This document shows positions 46,635 to 56,715 of a stretch of DNA of 64,000 bases, in pieces. Each line of letters opens with the position of its first letter. The stretch's first letter is position 1. The stretch is from Cafeteria roenbergensis (Eukaryota; Sar; Bigyra; Bicosoecida; Cafeteriaceae): NCBI GenBank assembly GCA_008330645.1, contig VLTN01000003.1:1103113-1167112 (forward strand), in the 5' to 3' direction. The notes beneath the pieces were generated by a model, which did not search any database, had not been told where the DNA came from, and saw only the letters and a list, made by a program, of their open reading frames with translations. A program made the position numbers and the translations under genes.

Positions 46635-48995
46635 ATGGCATCGGCACGAGCCGGGTCTGCAGCAGGGCGCGAGCGCGAGCGCGAGGGCGAGCATGCGGCA
46701 GTGCTGCCCAGCAAGGCCATCAGGCAGGCTGAGCGCTGGTACCAGATGTCTCCCAAGTCGGTCGTTGGCGTTGGTGCCAGCGTTGTGACTGTTGCCGCCG
46801 GGCTGCTCTGGTTCGGAGCCATGCTCTCCAGCGCGTCCGCCAAGTGCCACGCAGTGCCTGACTGCGCAAGGCGGTTGTCTGCTGGCTGGCTCCCGCTCGG
46901 TAGCGGCACAGTGGACCTGACAGACGCGCAGTGGGAGGGCCTGCGTGGCCGCCTGGGCTTGCTGGCCCTGGTGTTTGTTGTGCTCGCGGCTGCAAGCCGG
47001 GCCATCCGGTCGTGCACAGGCGCGCTGTCGGCACCTACTGGAGCGGCGGTGGCGCCCGCGCCGGCTGGCCGTTCCCCAGGGTCCAGCCCGTCGTCCGGCG
47101 GCGCAACGGCCACAGCCAAAGGGCCCCTCAGCTTCGGCCCGAGCCTCCACGCGGCAGCCTCCGAGGAGGGCCGTGGATTGGAGGCCGCGCATGCCCGACG
47201 GGGGCGCCTCGCCAGCTCCTCGAGGGCCGCGCCGCCAAGCATGGTGGTGTGGTACGCCGTTGTGGGCGTGCTCTTCACAGTCGTGCTCGTCGGCGCGGAC
47301 GCCCTTGTGGTCTTCCTCATCACCGGCGTCACCCTGGCCATCTCGCGGATTCCGTCAGACGTCTCGCTGGGCTCGCTGATGGGATTCCCGCCGCGAGAGC
47401 GCTCTGCTGGCGGAGGCGGGGGCGGGAGCACGCTCCTGGCTCTGCCGCTCGGTCCCGTGCTGGGTTGGGCTCACTTGCTCGGCTGGATGGCCTTTGTGGG
47501 CAATGGGATTCCGCGCGGCTGGAGCATGGACGTCGGCGAGCTGACGCTGGGGGCGCTGCGGCCTCTCAAAGCGGCTTTGCCAGGCCTGTATCGTTGGACG
47601 CAGCTGTACAACTTGCTGCTGCTGCGGCTGGCTTCCTTCCTGATGGACTCTCACTGGGCGACGGCGAACTCCGGCGGCGCAGCTGCTTCGCCGCCAGCGG
47701 CGCTCCGGTCTTCCTCGGCGGCCGTGCCGCGAAGCCCGCCCGAGCCGGAGGCTGTGGCCGTGGGGCCCGACGGCGTCGCACTCACGCCCGCTCACGCCGC
47801 TTGCGTGGCGCACGGCCACGCGCCGCCGCCCTTGCTCATAGCCGCACAGGCCGCCCGCCCGGCCTGTCCGTTTGCGGCAGAGGGCTGGACTGCGAGGCGC
47901 CTCAGGGAAGAGGCTGCCGACGGCCTGGACGCCCGCGCCCGCCAGCACCGACCAGACGCCGACTACGGCGCAACGACGCTAGCAGCGTACGCGCTGTATC
48001 CGCCGCTGCTGGTCGCGGGGCCAGTGCTCACGTTCAATGCCTTCGCCTCGCAGCTGTCCTCCCCGCGGCGGGCCGCCGCGGCTCCGGCCGCCGTCCTGGG
48101 GTACGCGGCGCGCTGGCTCCTCGTGGCGCTGATTCTCGAGGCGTGGCTTCACGCGTGGCCCGTGTACGCGATCAACACGGCTGCAGTGACCGTGTGCAAT
48201 GGCGTGCCGGTGGACGCAGCCGGAGCGCCACTGGGCGCGAGCGTTTCGCGTCCCGCGCTGCCCCACGCCGCAGCGGGTGGGCCCGTCCCGGCCGCGCAGG
48301 GCTGCCATGAGGAGCAGCTTCTGGCCCGGCTGGACCTGCAGGAGACGCTTGCGCTGTGGGAGGCGAGCGTGGCGCTGCTGTGGATCAAGTTCGTGGTCGT
48401 GTGGCGGTTCTTCCGCGCCGCCGCCCTGGCAGACGGAATGGGCGTCGAGGAAAACCAGGCCAGCTGCGTCTGGATGACGTCGTCGATCGGCGGCTTTTGG
48501 CGCGGCTGGCACCGCTCATTCAACCGCTGGATCGTCAGGTACCTTTACGTGCCGCTGGGTGGCTCTGCAGGGAGCGTCGCGGGGCAGGCGGCGTCGAGCG
48601 CGCTGGTGTTTGCGTTTGTGGCCCTTTGGCACGAGTTCAGCGCGCAGCTGCTGCTGTGGGGACTGGTGTTTGGGGTGCTCACGGCGCCCGAGCTGCTGCT
48701 CGACCGGCTTGTGCACAGCGCGCGCTCTGAGTGGGCCAGGCGGTTACGGCAGTCGGCGTGGTACCCGCTGGTGGTGGCGGTGCAGGGAACTCTCGCAGTG
48801 TTCATCCTCATCTTCGGCAACCTCTTGGGCTTCGGCACGGGCGTGCGGGGGCTCGGGGCGTACGCGCAGCGGTTCGGGTCCTGGGAAGGCCTCGTCGCCT
48901 GGGTGTTGTTTGCCGGGTGGCACCTCGCGGTCGTGTCGCTGTCGTCGTCCGTGCGCGCTGCGCGGGGCTTTGAGGTTTCGCGGCCCCCGCTTTGA
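46635..48995 (+). CDS. MBOAT-family membrane protein, GUP1/HHAT-like
   Basis: An intronless frame of 786 aa from ATG 46635 (ATG 46437 in frame is an alternative). Many hydrophobic segments are seen: VVGVGASVVTVAAGLLWFG, LGLLALVFVVLAAASRA, MVVWYAVVGVLFTVVL, followed by GADALVVFLITGVTLA, and several more after residue 430. The MBOAT signature is SSIGGFWRGWHRSFNRWIVR and YLYVPLGGS, then FVALWHEFSAQLLLWG with the invariant His. This pattern is closest to the GUP1 branch. Family knowledge: MBOATs transfer acyl chains to lipids or proteins; GUP1 remodels GPI-anchor lipids in yeast. Large low-complexity luminal or cytosolic loops (about residues 130-200 and 360-440) inflate the size above the usual 550. 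Exact substrate not inferable. Confidence 0.87.
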   Translation: MASARAGSAAGREREREGEHAAVLPSKAIRQAERWYQMSPKSVVGVGASVVTVAAGLLWFGAMLSSASAKCHAVPDCARRLSAGWLPLGSGTVDLTDAQWEGLRGRLGLLALVFVVLAAASRAIRSCTGALSAPTGAAVAPAPAGRSPGSSPSSGGATATAKGPLSFGPSLHAAASEEGRGLEAAHARRGRLASSSRAAPPSMVVWYAVVGVLFTVVLVGADALVVFLITGVTLAISRIPSDVSLGSLMGFPPRERSAGGGGGGSTLLALPLGPVLGWAHLLGWMAFVGNGIPRGWSMDVGELTLGALRPLKAALPGLYRWTQLYNLLLLRLASFLMDSHWATANSGGAAASPPAALRSSSAAVPRSPPEPEAVAVGPDGVALTPAHAACVAHGHAPPPLLIAAQAARPACPFAAEGWTARRLREEAADGLDARARQHRPDADYGATTLAAYALYPPLLVAGPVLTFNAFASQLSSPRRAAAAPAAVLGYAARWLLVALILEAWLHAWPVYAINTAAVTVCNGVPVDAAGAPLGASVSRPALPHAAAGGPVPAAQGCHEEQLLARLDLQETLALWEASVALLWIKFVVVWRFFRAAALADGMGVEENQASCVWMTSSIGGFWRGWHRSFNRWIVRYLYVPLGGSAGSVAGQAASSALVFAFVALWHEFSAQLLLWGLVFGVLTAPELLLDRLVHSARSEWARRLRQSAWYPLVVAVQGTLAVFILIFGNLLGFGTGVRGLGAYAQRFGSWEGLVAWVLFAGWHLAVVSLSSSVRAARGFEVSRPPL

Positions 48996-49212
48996 GGCGG
49001 CCTTGCTTGGCCGGCGCGCTCCGCCCAGCCCCTGCTTTTGCAGGCGCATTGTGTGGTGCGATTGCCTGTGGGGCGCACAGCCGAGGGGCACACGACTTGT
49101 GTGCGGCATCAAGCTCGCGTTGCAACGCGGCGCTGGCCCATGCGGTGCGAGCTCACGCATCCACAGCGGCGCTTCGTCACACTCGGCGGCCAACAGAGTG
49201 CCGCTGAGCGGC

Positions 49213-52200
49213 TCACTCGCGGGGGCCCAGCTGGCGGAGAAGGGACTCGCGCACAGCGGACATATCGGCGGCTGCGCCGGTGTAGAGCCGCACGACGGCC
49301 TTGGGCTGGGTGGGCAAGGCTTCAGCGCGTGGCCAGTCCGCGCGAGCCGCCACGCGCACAGTGGACGCGAGGGCTGCCGAGCCACGGGACGGGCTCCAGT
49401 CGTTGATGCCGACGGTGGCCAGCGCCGCGGACAGAAGCCCGTTGTCCCCGAGCACGGCGGCAGCGTCGGCTGCTGAGGGGAGGCCGATGAACAAGAACGC
49501 GCGGGCAGGCCAGATGGCGGCCGTCGAGGCGGGCCATCCGCGCGCTGCGCACGCGGCGCGAAGGAAGAGCACGGCAGTGTCGGTGGGGGCGATCGTGCTT
49601 GAGCCCAGCTTGCGCCAGGCTCCCCGCATCGCGCGGCGGCGCTTGTCTGCCTTGGCCGCCGCGTCCTTGCCGGTTGCGGGCGAGGCACCCTCGTCCTCGT
49701 CAAGATCGTCGAGGCCGGCGCCGCCCTCGTCGTCGCCGTCGCCGCCGTTCTTCTTGCCGTCTGACGCGCCGCTGGCAGCCGCCGCCGCGTCGGCCTCTGC
49801 CTCCCTGGCGGCGTCCCCGACGGACACGGTGGCGCCAGGAAGGGCCGAGGCGGCGGCCGCAAATCCGTCCAGCGCGCCCCCAAAGGCCATGGTGCTTGCG
49901 CTCGCGGCGCCCCTGACGCAGCTGGGCCAGGGCAGCTCCACCTCCAGCACCGCACCGCCGCTCCCCGCCGAGCGCACGGCGGCCTCCCAGGCGGGCGTTG
50001 CGTCGGCCCCGCCGTGGAAGGCGCTCAGAGCGGCGAGCGCTTCGACGGCCGCGCGGCCGGCCTCCGTCTCGGCCAGGCTTGCCGAGTCCGCGACGGCCTG
50101 CAGCTCAGCGCGCACTGACACCAACGCCTGCTCCGCCGCCGCCTTCCCCGCGGCCCTCGCCGCCAAACCGCTCGCATGCGCGACGGCATCGGCCTCGTCC
50201 AGAGCCACGCGCGACACCGCCAGCCGGCGGACGCAGGCCATTGCCAGGTCAGCTGCGCGGGCCACCTGTGCGGGCGACCCATGCGCCATGGCGGCGCCTG
50301 CCCCGGCTGCGGTCGTTGCCTCTGCGGCGGTGCGGGCGCGGCCAAGCGTCGCCGCGGCAGCCAGAAGTGCGGCGGGCGAAGTGTCCACCGCGTAGGGGCT
50401 CTCAAGCGGCCAGGCGGACACCGCATGCGCGCCGGACGGCAGCGGGTCGGGAACGTGGGCTGCGCCGAAGTGCCGCATCTCGCGGGCGTACTCTCGCGCG
50501 AGGCGGCCCGCGGCGTCGAGCAGCGAGGCGGCAGCGCTTCGAGCCGTTCCCGCCTCGCTGCCGACGGCTGCAGGAGCGGCAGGGAGCGGCTCCCCTCGGC
50601 GCACGCCGTGGACGCGGCACACGAGCGAGCGGCGGTCGTTGCGCCAGCCCCCGCAGATCCAGTCGGTGCAGGGCAGCGCTGTCGGGTTGACAAGGACGGC
50701 GCAGACTCGGTTGTGCTCCGCCGACCCACACCACGCCCGGACGGTCAGGCGGCGGACCCCGAGCACGCTGGCTGAGAGCTCCGCGCTCAGCAGCTCCCCT
50801 GGGGCGGCCTGTGCCGACTCGACGCGGTGCAGCACGCGGCCGTCGCCGAGCAGCTCAAACGCGATGCGGACTGAAGAGAGAGACGCGACTTCGTCTTCGC
50901 CGGCGGCGGTGGAGGTGGCGGCATCTTCGTCGGCAGCGGTGGCCTCGACCCGCTTCAGCACCTTGCTGTGCACAGCGCACTGCGCAGAGAAGTGCATGTA
51001 CTTGCCGTCAAGGGCGGCCGTCCAGTAGGCGAACGCGCGGGCGCCAGGGCCCCAGGCAGCGGCGCGGCGCGCAGCGAGTGCGGCGGCCGCGCCGTCCGCG
51101 GAGCAGCCGGACGCCTCCAGAACTGCAGCGACTGCCTCCGCCTCCGCCTCCTCCTGGTCTGCGCCTCCCACTGGCGGCGGCCCGTGCGTCGAGGCCACTT
51201 CCGCCTCCGAGGGGCAGACGAGCGCGAGCGAGCGTGCGATCTTGAGAGCCTTGGAGTCAGGTCCAGCGACCACAAGCTCAGGGCCAGCGCTGCCAGCAGC
51301 GGCAACGGCCGTCTGCGAGGCGCCCTCCGGCTTTTCCGGTGCCCGGCCTCCAACGCCCACCGCTCCCCACAGAGGCACGGCGGGGTCTGCTTGCGCCATG
51401 ATGGCGTGCCCGCCCGCGAAAGCAAGCGCCGGGGTGGCCTGGTCCAGCCGCAGCGGTGACTCCGGGAACGGCTCCGCGTGCAGGCCGCCGCTGGCCGCCC
51501 CCGCCCGCGCGGCCTCCCCCGCCTGGCCTTCCTCGTGCTTGCTCTCCCCTGCTTCAGAGTCGGCATCGCCGCCCTCTCCCGGCTCCTCCTGCTCCTCCTC
51601 TCCTTCCAGCTTCTTGGCGAGCGCGAGGTCCTTGGCGGACACCTCCGGGAGGCCGTCGGTGCCCTCGAAGATGGCGCCGGCGAAGCTTCGGAGCGCGGCC
51701 CTGACGTCCTGCTGCGGGAGGAAGCCGTCGCCAGTGGTTGCGTCTCCTGCCGCGGCCCCGAGACCGGGCGCGTCGCCGGAGCGGGAAGAAGCGCCCTGGC
51801 GGCCCGCCACGCGAACGAGCTCCAGGCGCCCAGCATGGGTGGCCTGCCTCAGCGCCGCCTCGGCGGAGGCACTGCCTCCTGACTGCGCCTCGGACGCGCC
51901 GCCATCGTCCACGGCCTCCCCCTCGCCGATGGGCACCCCAGCAGAGTGGGGCCCCTTGACGGAGACGATGCGGACCTCGCGACCGCTGGAGTAAAACTGC
52001 ACTGCAGGGAAGACCGACTTGCCGCGGATGCCGGTGAATGCCACGCCTACGTCCTTTCCCTGCACGAAGGCTCGCACCTCGCCAGAGGACCCCTTCTCAA
52101 AGTCGAGCACGAAGCGGATCGTCTGGCCCTTTTGCACCTTGGCCGCCTCGCCCAGCTCCGAAGGCGCGGAGCTGGAGTCGCCCAAGTTGTAACGCTGCCC

Positions 52201-53862
52201 GTTGAAGGCGCGGTACATCCAAAGCTGCGAGCTGCCGCTGTAGTTGCCGTCGGTGATGGGAAGCGTGGCCAGACCGAAGCAAGAGCATTGCGACGTGGAG
52301 TCCTCCACAAGCAGAAAGGTCCACTCCGCCCGGCCCGACTTGAAGGGGCCGGCCGTCGCCACCTGCACCGTCGGACTGGACTGTGAGCGCACGACCGTGT
52401 CGCCGTCGGACAGGGTGAGGCTCGATGTCGAGTAGCCCTTCCCCTTGGCCCACTTGGCCTGGAGCGGACCCCAGGTGGGCGCACCTCCCGCGCTGCCTGT
52501 CAGGCGGCGCCCCGACAGTTCCTCCGCTGACACTCGGGCGTTTGCTGCCTCGCGCGTGGCCTCCACAGCAGCGACGAGCTTGGCAACAGAGCTTGCGACG
52601 GCTGGCGGAAGTGCTGCGTCTCCAGCCGCGTGCAGGGCTCGCGAGACCGCCAGCAGGTCCACAAGGGAGCCGGAGGCACGCGCCAGGTCGGTGAGCGCCT
52701 GGATGGCGGCCGCAGCGGTGCCGAGGCTGGGGTCTGCGGCCATGGCAGCGGCTGCAGCATTGCCCAGCCACGTGCGAACGGCCCCCAGGGAAGACAGGGC
52801 CGAGGGCGCGGTTCGCTCGTCCGGCAGCTCCAGCAGCTGAAAGCGCACCACGGTGTGCTCCTGCTTCACCGACGACGCCCCAAACGGGCCTGAGGCTGCC
52901 TCCGGCAAAGGGAAGCGGCCGCGCATGCGGATGCGAACGGCCACCACGCGCAGAGGCTGGTGGAACACAAGATCAACGGGCGCCAGGGGCTCTGCCGGGG
53001 CCTTGAACGTGGCCTTCACGCAGGCGGCCGCCACGCTGGAGCGAGCGGCAGCGTCGGGAGCAGAGGAGGCGGTTGCTGCCGGCAAGAGGGCGGCAGACGA
53101 TGCCGCAGCGCCTGCTTCGCTTGACTGCTCCTGCTGCGCGGAGCTGGGCTCGCCGGCTTTGTCGCCGCCGCCGTCGTCGGCATCGCTGTCGCTGTCCGAG
53201 GTGGCGGCAGACTTGGCGTCAGAGTCATCGCTCGCCCCGACGCACTGGGCATTGACGACGCTCACCCAGCTGCTGGGAGACCCGCCCTCCTTTGAGGGCG
53301 CGAGACGCACTTGCACGTTCATGCGCTCGGGCAACGTTGCCTCCAGGGCACCAGGTTTCACCTCCGCGTCGGGCTTTGCTTCGCACCCGAAAAGGAGGCG
53401 GATGCCTGCGGCCACCATGGGCGCTGTTGAGGGAAGCTTGACGCCGAGGACCGAGGCCATGTGGGTGCTGGACCAGTGCGTCTTCGTGTCCGGAGTGAGC
53501 GCGAGCTCGGCGGCCGCGCCGTTCACGCTGGCGAACGCCTCGGTGCCAGCCGGCATGGCGAGCGGCTGAACCACAAACCCGCGAGGCGGCGATGTCTCCT
53601 GGAACAAGCCAAGACTTTGCGAGCGAGCTAGGGTTGCAGCGATGCCCCCCAGCGCGCCACCAGCAGCGGTGCTGGCGGGCTGCTCCCGGCCAGGCGCCGG
53701 AGCCGCAACCAGCCGCGAGAAGAGCCGCAAGCCGGCCTGCTTCGCCTTGGCCCCCTTCATGTCACCGGCAGCGGCCGCACGGAAGCGCGAAAGAGGCCCA
53801 GTCGCCTCGACAGAGTCGGAGCTGGCCACCGAGGCGGCCGCGGACGCTGCAGCAGCGGCCAT
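49213..53862 (-). CDS. Large SPRY-domain protein with UBA-like segment
   Basis: An uninterrupted 1,549-aa frame. ATG 53862 is the first ATG in it, although the frame is open back to about 54315 without one. Residues about 480-640 hold a SPRY-type beta-sandwich (GRAEWTFLLVED, FGLATLPITDGNYSGSSQLW, IRFVLDFEKGSSGEVRAFV, VFPAVQFYSSGREVRIVSV). At about 890-930, EEAEAEAVAAVLEASGCSAD followed by GAAAALAARRAA resembles a UBA three-helix bundle. A second beta-rich region follows at about 945-1090 (YWTAALDGKYMHFSAQCAVH, RIAFELLGDGRVLHRVES, WICGGWRNDRRS), loosely like an NPCBM-type sandwich. Acidic linkers separate the modules. SPRY plus UBA suggests a ubiquitin-pathway scaffold or ligase subunit, but no RING or HECT catalytic domain was seen, so function is left open. 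No introns. Confidence 0.72.
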   Translation of the reverse strand: MAAAAASAAASVASSDSVEATGPLSRFRAAAAGDMKGAKAKQAGLRLFSRLVAAPAPGREQPASTAAGGALGGIAATLARSQSLGLFQETSPPRGFVVQPLAMPAGTEAFASVNGAAAELALTPDTKTHWSSTHMASVLGVKLPSTAPMVAAGIRLLFGCEAKPDAEVKPGALEATLPERMNVQVRLAPSKEGGSPSSWVSVVNAQCVGASDDSDAKSAATSDSDSDADDGGGDKAGEPSSAQQEQSSEAGAAASSAALLPAATASSAPDAAARSSVAAACVKATFKAPAEPLAPVDLVFHQPLRVVAVRIRMRGRFPLPEAASGPFGASSVKQEHTVVRFQLLELPDERTAPSALSSLGAVRTWLGNAAAAAMAADPSLGTAAAAIQALTDLARASGSLVDLLAVSRALHAAGDAALPPAVASSVAKLVAAVEATREAANARVSAEELSGRRLTGSAGGAPTWGPLQAKWAKGKGYSTSSLTLSDGDTVVRSQSSPTVQVATAGPFKSGRAEWTFLLVEDSTSQCSCFGLATLPITDGNYSGSSQLWMYRAFNGQRYNLGDSSSAPSELGEAAKVQKGQTIRFVLDFEKGSSGEVRAFVQGKDVGVAFTGIRGKSVFPAVQFYSSGREVRIVSVKGPHSAGVPIGEGEAVDDGGASEAQSGGSASAEAALRQATHAGRLELVRVAGRQGASSRSGDAPGLGAAAGDATTGDGFLPQQDVRAALRSFAGAIFEGTDGLPEVSAKDLALAKKLEGEEEQEEPGEGGDADSEAGESKHEEGQAGEAARAGAASGGLHAEPFPESPLRLDQATPALAFAGGHAIMAQADPAVPLWGAVGVGGRAPEKPEGASQTAVAAAGSAGPELVVAGPDSKALKIARSLALVCPSEAEVASTHGPPPVGGADQEEAEAEAVAAVLEASGCSADGAAAALAARRAAAWGPGARAFAYWTAALDGKYMHFSAQCAVHSKVLKRVEATAADEDAATSTAAGEDEVASLSSVRIAFELLGDGRVLHRVESAQAAPGELLSAELSASVLGVRRLTVRAWCGSAEHNRVCAVLVNPTALPCTDWICGGWRNDRRSLVCRVHGVRRGEPLPAAPAAVGSEAGTARSAAASLLDAAGRLAREYAREMRHFGAAHVPDPLPSGAHAVSAWPLESPYAVDTSPAALLAAAATLGRARTAAEATTAAGAGAAMAHGSPAQVARAADLAMACVRRLAVSRVALDEADAVAHASGLAARAAGKAAAEQALVSVRAELQAVADSASLAETEAGRAAVEALAALSAFHGGADATPAWEAAVRSAGSGGAVLEVELPWPSCVRGAASASTMAFGGALDGFAAAASALPGATVSVGDAAREAEADAAAAASGASDGKKNGGDGDDEGGAGLDDLDEDEGASPATGKDAAAKADKRRRAMRGAWRKLGSSTIAPTDTAVLFLRAACAARGWPASTAAIWPARAFLFIGLPSAADAAAVLGDNGLLSAALATVGINDWSPSRGSAALASTVRVAARADWPRAEALPTQPKAVVRLYTGAAADMSAVRESLLRQLGPRE

Positions 53863-54911
53863 TCTGCGAGAGGACCGGCGAGGTCGACGAGGCACAGAAC
53901 TCGCCACGACAATTCGGCCCCGAGCAGGCCGCCAGCGCCGCGCCCGCCCCTGCACCCCCTGGCGGACAGCGCGGCACGCAGGACCGACCCGCAAGGCGAT
54001 AGGTGCTCCGGCTGGACGCCCTGGAGCGGCTGCGCGTTCCGCCCGCCACTGCAAGCCACGCAATGCGGCTGGCAGCCGTCTGGATCGCGCCGCCGGAACG
54101 GCCTGCCTTGCACGGGCAGCCCCTGCTTCCGAGGCGGCGGCAGCACGGGCCTGGAGGGACGTGGCCGCACTCGGCAACTGCGGACCCAGGGCGGCACCCA
54201 GGCAGCGCAACGCCACGGGCAGGCGCGCGCTCCCCGCCCCGGACCACGAGAAGCACCGCGAAAAAATGGCCGTCCGCGCCCCGCCCCACTGCTCGCGCGG
54301 GAACAGCCGCCCCACCGCGGCAAGCGAGGGGCACCGCCTACGCTGTCAACGCGAGCCAAGGGATCGGGCCCCACAGCGCTCACCGATTATCGCTTGCCGC
54401 CTTGGCTGTTCGTTGTGGAGGCGAAAAATCACCGCCAATTCCGCCAGCAGCTCTTTGGGTGAACAAGCCAGCTCTGCCTGAAGCTCGCCCTCTGCTCGAT
54501 GGCGACGCCGCTGAAACCTCCTGGCAGCCAACCATACAGTCGGTGCCTGCTTCAGGTCTTGCGCGCTTCGAGCACTCCCGCCCGCAAGCGCGTGCAAGGT
54601 GCCCTGCCCTGTTTGTGCCGAAAATCTGGCGCTGTTGACCCTTCAAGTTGGGCGGCCGCCAGCCTCGGGGACGACAACGACCCCGGGCCCGCTCTGCCTC
54701 ATGGCAAGCGCGGGCCACCCGACCCGCCCGCAAGCTCGCCCTGCTGGGCCAGCACACTGGTGGGATCCCGCGTGGGGCTCACCGGCCGTACCCCGTTCCC
54801 GCCGCACGCAGGAGGTCTGCGTGGTGTGTGTGTGCTCTCGAATCGGTCGCTTGACCCCTCCCTCCCGTCCCTCGGGCGACCCCGTGTGGTCCCTGCCGCG
54901 CCGAGCCTATG
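53863..54911. other. 1-kb gap upstream of SPRY gene
   Basis: No supported gene. The SPRY frame continues open for about 450 bp without ATG; an upstream start exon could exist but cannot be placed. The rest shows only GC-driven open frames. Confidence 0.5.
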
Positions 54912-55055
54912 CTACTGGGTCAGCCTCGGTCCTTCGCTCGCAGTGTGCGGCCTCTGAACGACCATATTGGTCAGCAGAATAAATATCGCTCCGACCGACA
55001 CTCCAAGTCCCAATGAGGCAAAGACACTCTCCGCCAATTCCCCACCCAGAGGCAT
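54912..55055 (-). CDS. Possible 47-aa single-pass membrane micro-protein
   Basis: From ATG 55055 the frame encodes 47 aa: MPLGGELAESVFASLG, then a hydrophobic helix (LGVSVGAIFILLTNMVV), then a short polar tail. The layout (short N-terminus, one helix, short tail) resembles tiny subunits of ER or organelle complexes such as OST4, but the residues do not match well enough to name it. The same frame is open upstream of the ATG, so a longer product is possible. Kept because such genes are easily missed; a chance frame is a real alternative. Confidence 0.35.
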   Translation of the reverse strand: MPLGGELAESVFASLGLGVSVGAIFILLTNMVVQRPHTASEGPRLTQ

Positions 55056-55475
55056 AGTGAAGCCTTGGTTGTTGCTTTCGGGCCCGGGCAAGAGAGCTGA
55101 CCCAGACTGCCATTTGCTCTGCTCGCGTGCACAGTTGCATTCCGCTGCCTCACAGCGCGGAAAACATCGTCCCAGCGCGAGCACTTCCCCACCGCACCGC
55201 AGTGCTAGGAAGCCAGAGCGCATGGCAGATCCGGCAGGTGAGGTGTGCAGCGGTGCCCAGGGAGCGTTGGCAGGGGAGGTGGCACACTGCCACGCGGTTG
55301 GGGCTTCCGTTGCCGTCGCCGTCCGCATTTTGTCGGCGGGACTCGCGCGTGCCCGCCCTGTGTCCAGGGCCTGCCGCAATTCGACGAGGTTGAGATGCTC
55401 GCTGCATGGGCCAGGGGGCGGTAAGCAAGCTAGGCGGCCACCCGTTGCTGTTCGGGCGCAGGACTCGGCCGCGAA
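55056..55475. other. Gap upstream of ankyrin gene
   Basis: No gene seen. A GTAAGC donor-like site (55420) and a CGCAG acceptor-like site ending at 55461 lie just before the ankyrin ATG; a leader intron of about 42 nt is possible but not supported by a coding frame. Confidence 0.45.
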
Positions 55476-56681
55476 ATGCTCGAGGCCGCGCGGCGCGGCG
55501 ACGCTGTGCGGCTCGGAGCCCTATTGGCTGAGGAGCGAGGCCTTGAGAACGTTTCTGACGAGTGGGGCCAGACACCGCTTTTCATGGCATGCTGGAACGG
55601 CCATGAGGCGGTGGTGCGGCTGCTTGTGGAGGCTGGGGCGGATGTGAACAAGGCCACGACGGACGACGGCGCAACGCCTCTATACATGGCATGCCGGGAA
55701 GGCCACGATACGTTGGTTCGGCTGCTTGTGGAGGCTGGGGCGGATGTGAACAAGGCCAGGACGGACGACGGCACGACGCCTCTTCTCATGGCATGCTGGA
55801 ACGGCCACGAGGCGGTGGTGCGGCAGCTTCTGGAGGCTGGGGCGGATGCGAACAAGGCGAAGACGGACGTCGGCGCGACGCCTCTGTACGTCGCATGCCA
55901 GAACGGCCACGACTCGGTGGTTGGGCTGCTTGTGGAGGCTGGGGCGGATGCGAACAAGGCGAAGACGGACGTCGGCGCGACGCCTCTGTACGTCGCATGC
56001 CAGAACGGCCACGACTCGGTGGTTGGGCTGCTTGTGGAGGCTGGGGCGGATGCGAACAAGGCGAAGACGGACGTCGGCGCGACGCCTCTGTACGTCGCAT
56101 GCCAGAACGGCCACGACTCGGTGGTTGGGCTGCTTGTGGAGGCTGGGGCGGATGTGAACCGGGCCAGGACGGACATCGGCACGACGCCTCTATACATGGC
56201 ATGCCAGAACGGCCGCGATGCGGTGGTGCGCCAGCTTGTGGAGGCTGGGGCGGATGTGAACAAGGCCACTACAGACGACGGCGCGACACCGCTCGTGGCT
56301 GCATGCCGCAGGCAAGACACCCGACTCGTGCGCCGCCTCCTTGCCGCCGGCGCCGACCCGAACATCTCAGACAGGCAAGGCAAGTCACCTCTTGACGTGG
56401 CGGCGTTCGAGTGCTACAGCGCCGCGACTGTTTGGCTGCTGCGGGAAGCCGGCGCGCCCGTGCCTTTGTCTGGCGTCTCGGCATGGGCACACTTGGCTCT
56501 GCTGCGGCTGAATGGCTACACGGACGTCATCGAGGCGCTTACGACACCAACAACCTGGGAGCGGCGGTTTCGGCTCCTTGCCTGGCGGACGAGCGCCCAA
56601 AGGTGCAGGCATGACTGTGCATGTGCTGCGGCCGTTGTGACTCATGAGAGCGTGTCGTCCGGCGAGTGCGCCGTGGCGTGA
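55476..56681 (+). CDS. Ankyrin-repeat protein with recently duplicated repeats
   Basis: A single exon encodes 401 aa. After a capping helix (MLEAARRGDAVRLGALLAEE), about nine ankyrin repeats of 34 residues follow, each with G.TPL..AC..GH...V..L(L/V)EAGAD.N. Repeats four to six are identical (102-bp DNA period), and the others differ slightly. After the repeats the protein has a non-repetitive C-terminal part (about residues 300-401; AFECYSAATVWLLREAGAPV, LLRLNGYTDVIEALTTP) without a known domain. Ankyrin arrays mediate protein-protein contacts; no partner or catalytic domain is visible. The stop codon lies only about 16 bp from the tail of the retroelement array, so the insertion is in the 3' flank or may supply its terminator. 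Confidence 0.85.
   Translation: MLEAARRGDAVRLGALLAEERGLENVSDEWGQTPLFMACWNGHEAVVRLLVEAGADVNKATTDDGATPLYMACREGHDTLVRLLVEAGADVNKARTDDGTTPLLMACWNGHEAVVRQLLEAGADANKAKTDVGATPLYVACQNGHDSVVGLLVEAGADANKAKTDVGATPLYVACQNGHDSVVGLLVEAGADANKAKTDVGATPLYVACQNGHDSVVGLLVEAGADVNRARTDIGTTPLYMACQNGRDAVVRQLVEAGADVNKATTDDGATPLVAACRRQDTRLVRRLLAAGADPNISDRQGKSPLDVAAFECYSAATVWLLREAGAPVPLSGVSAWAHLALLRLNGYTDVIEALTTPTTWERRFRLLAWRTSAQRCRHDCACAAAVVTHESVSSGECAVA
55834..56139 (+). repeat. Three identical 102-bp coding repeats
   Basis: Copies at 55834, 55936 and 56038 are identical or nearly so over 102 nt, each one 34-aa ankyrin repeat. Identity at silent positions points to very recent tandem duplication or ongoing conversion. 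Confidence 0.93.
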
Positions 56682-56696
56682 CTGTTCGGGGACTGG

Positions 56697-56715
56697 AACG
56701 ATGATGAACATCGTT
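56697..56715. repeat. 7-bp inverted repeat at outer end of array
   Basis: AACGATG, 5-nt spacer, CATCGTT: a perfect 7-bp palindrome exactly where unique DNA meets the element tail. Confidence 0.85.

Noticed and set aside
55394-55475. Upstream ankyrin exon ending at the GTAAGC of 55420
   Set aside because: The only ATG-started frames before that donor do not join in phase with the ankyrin frame.
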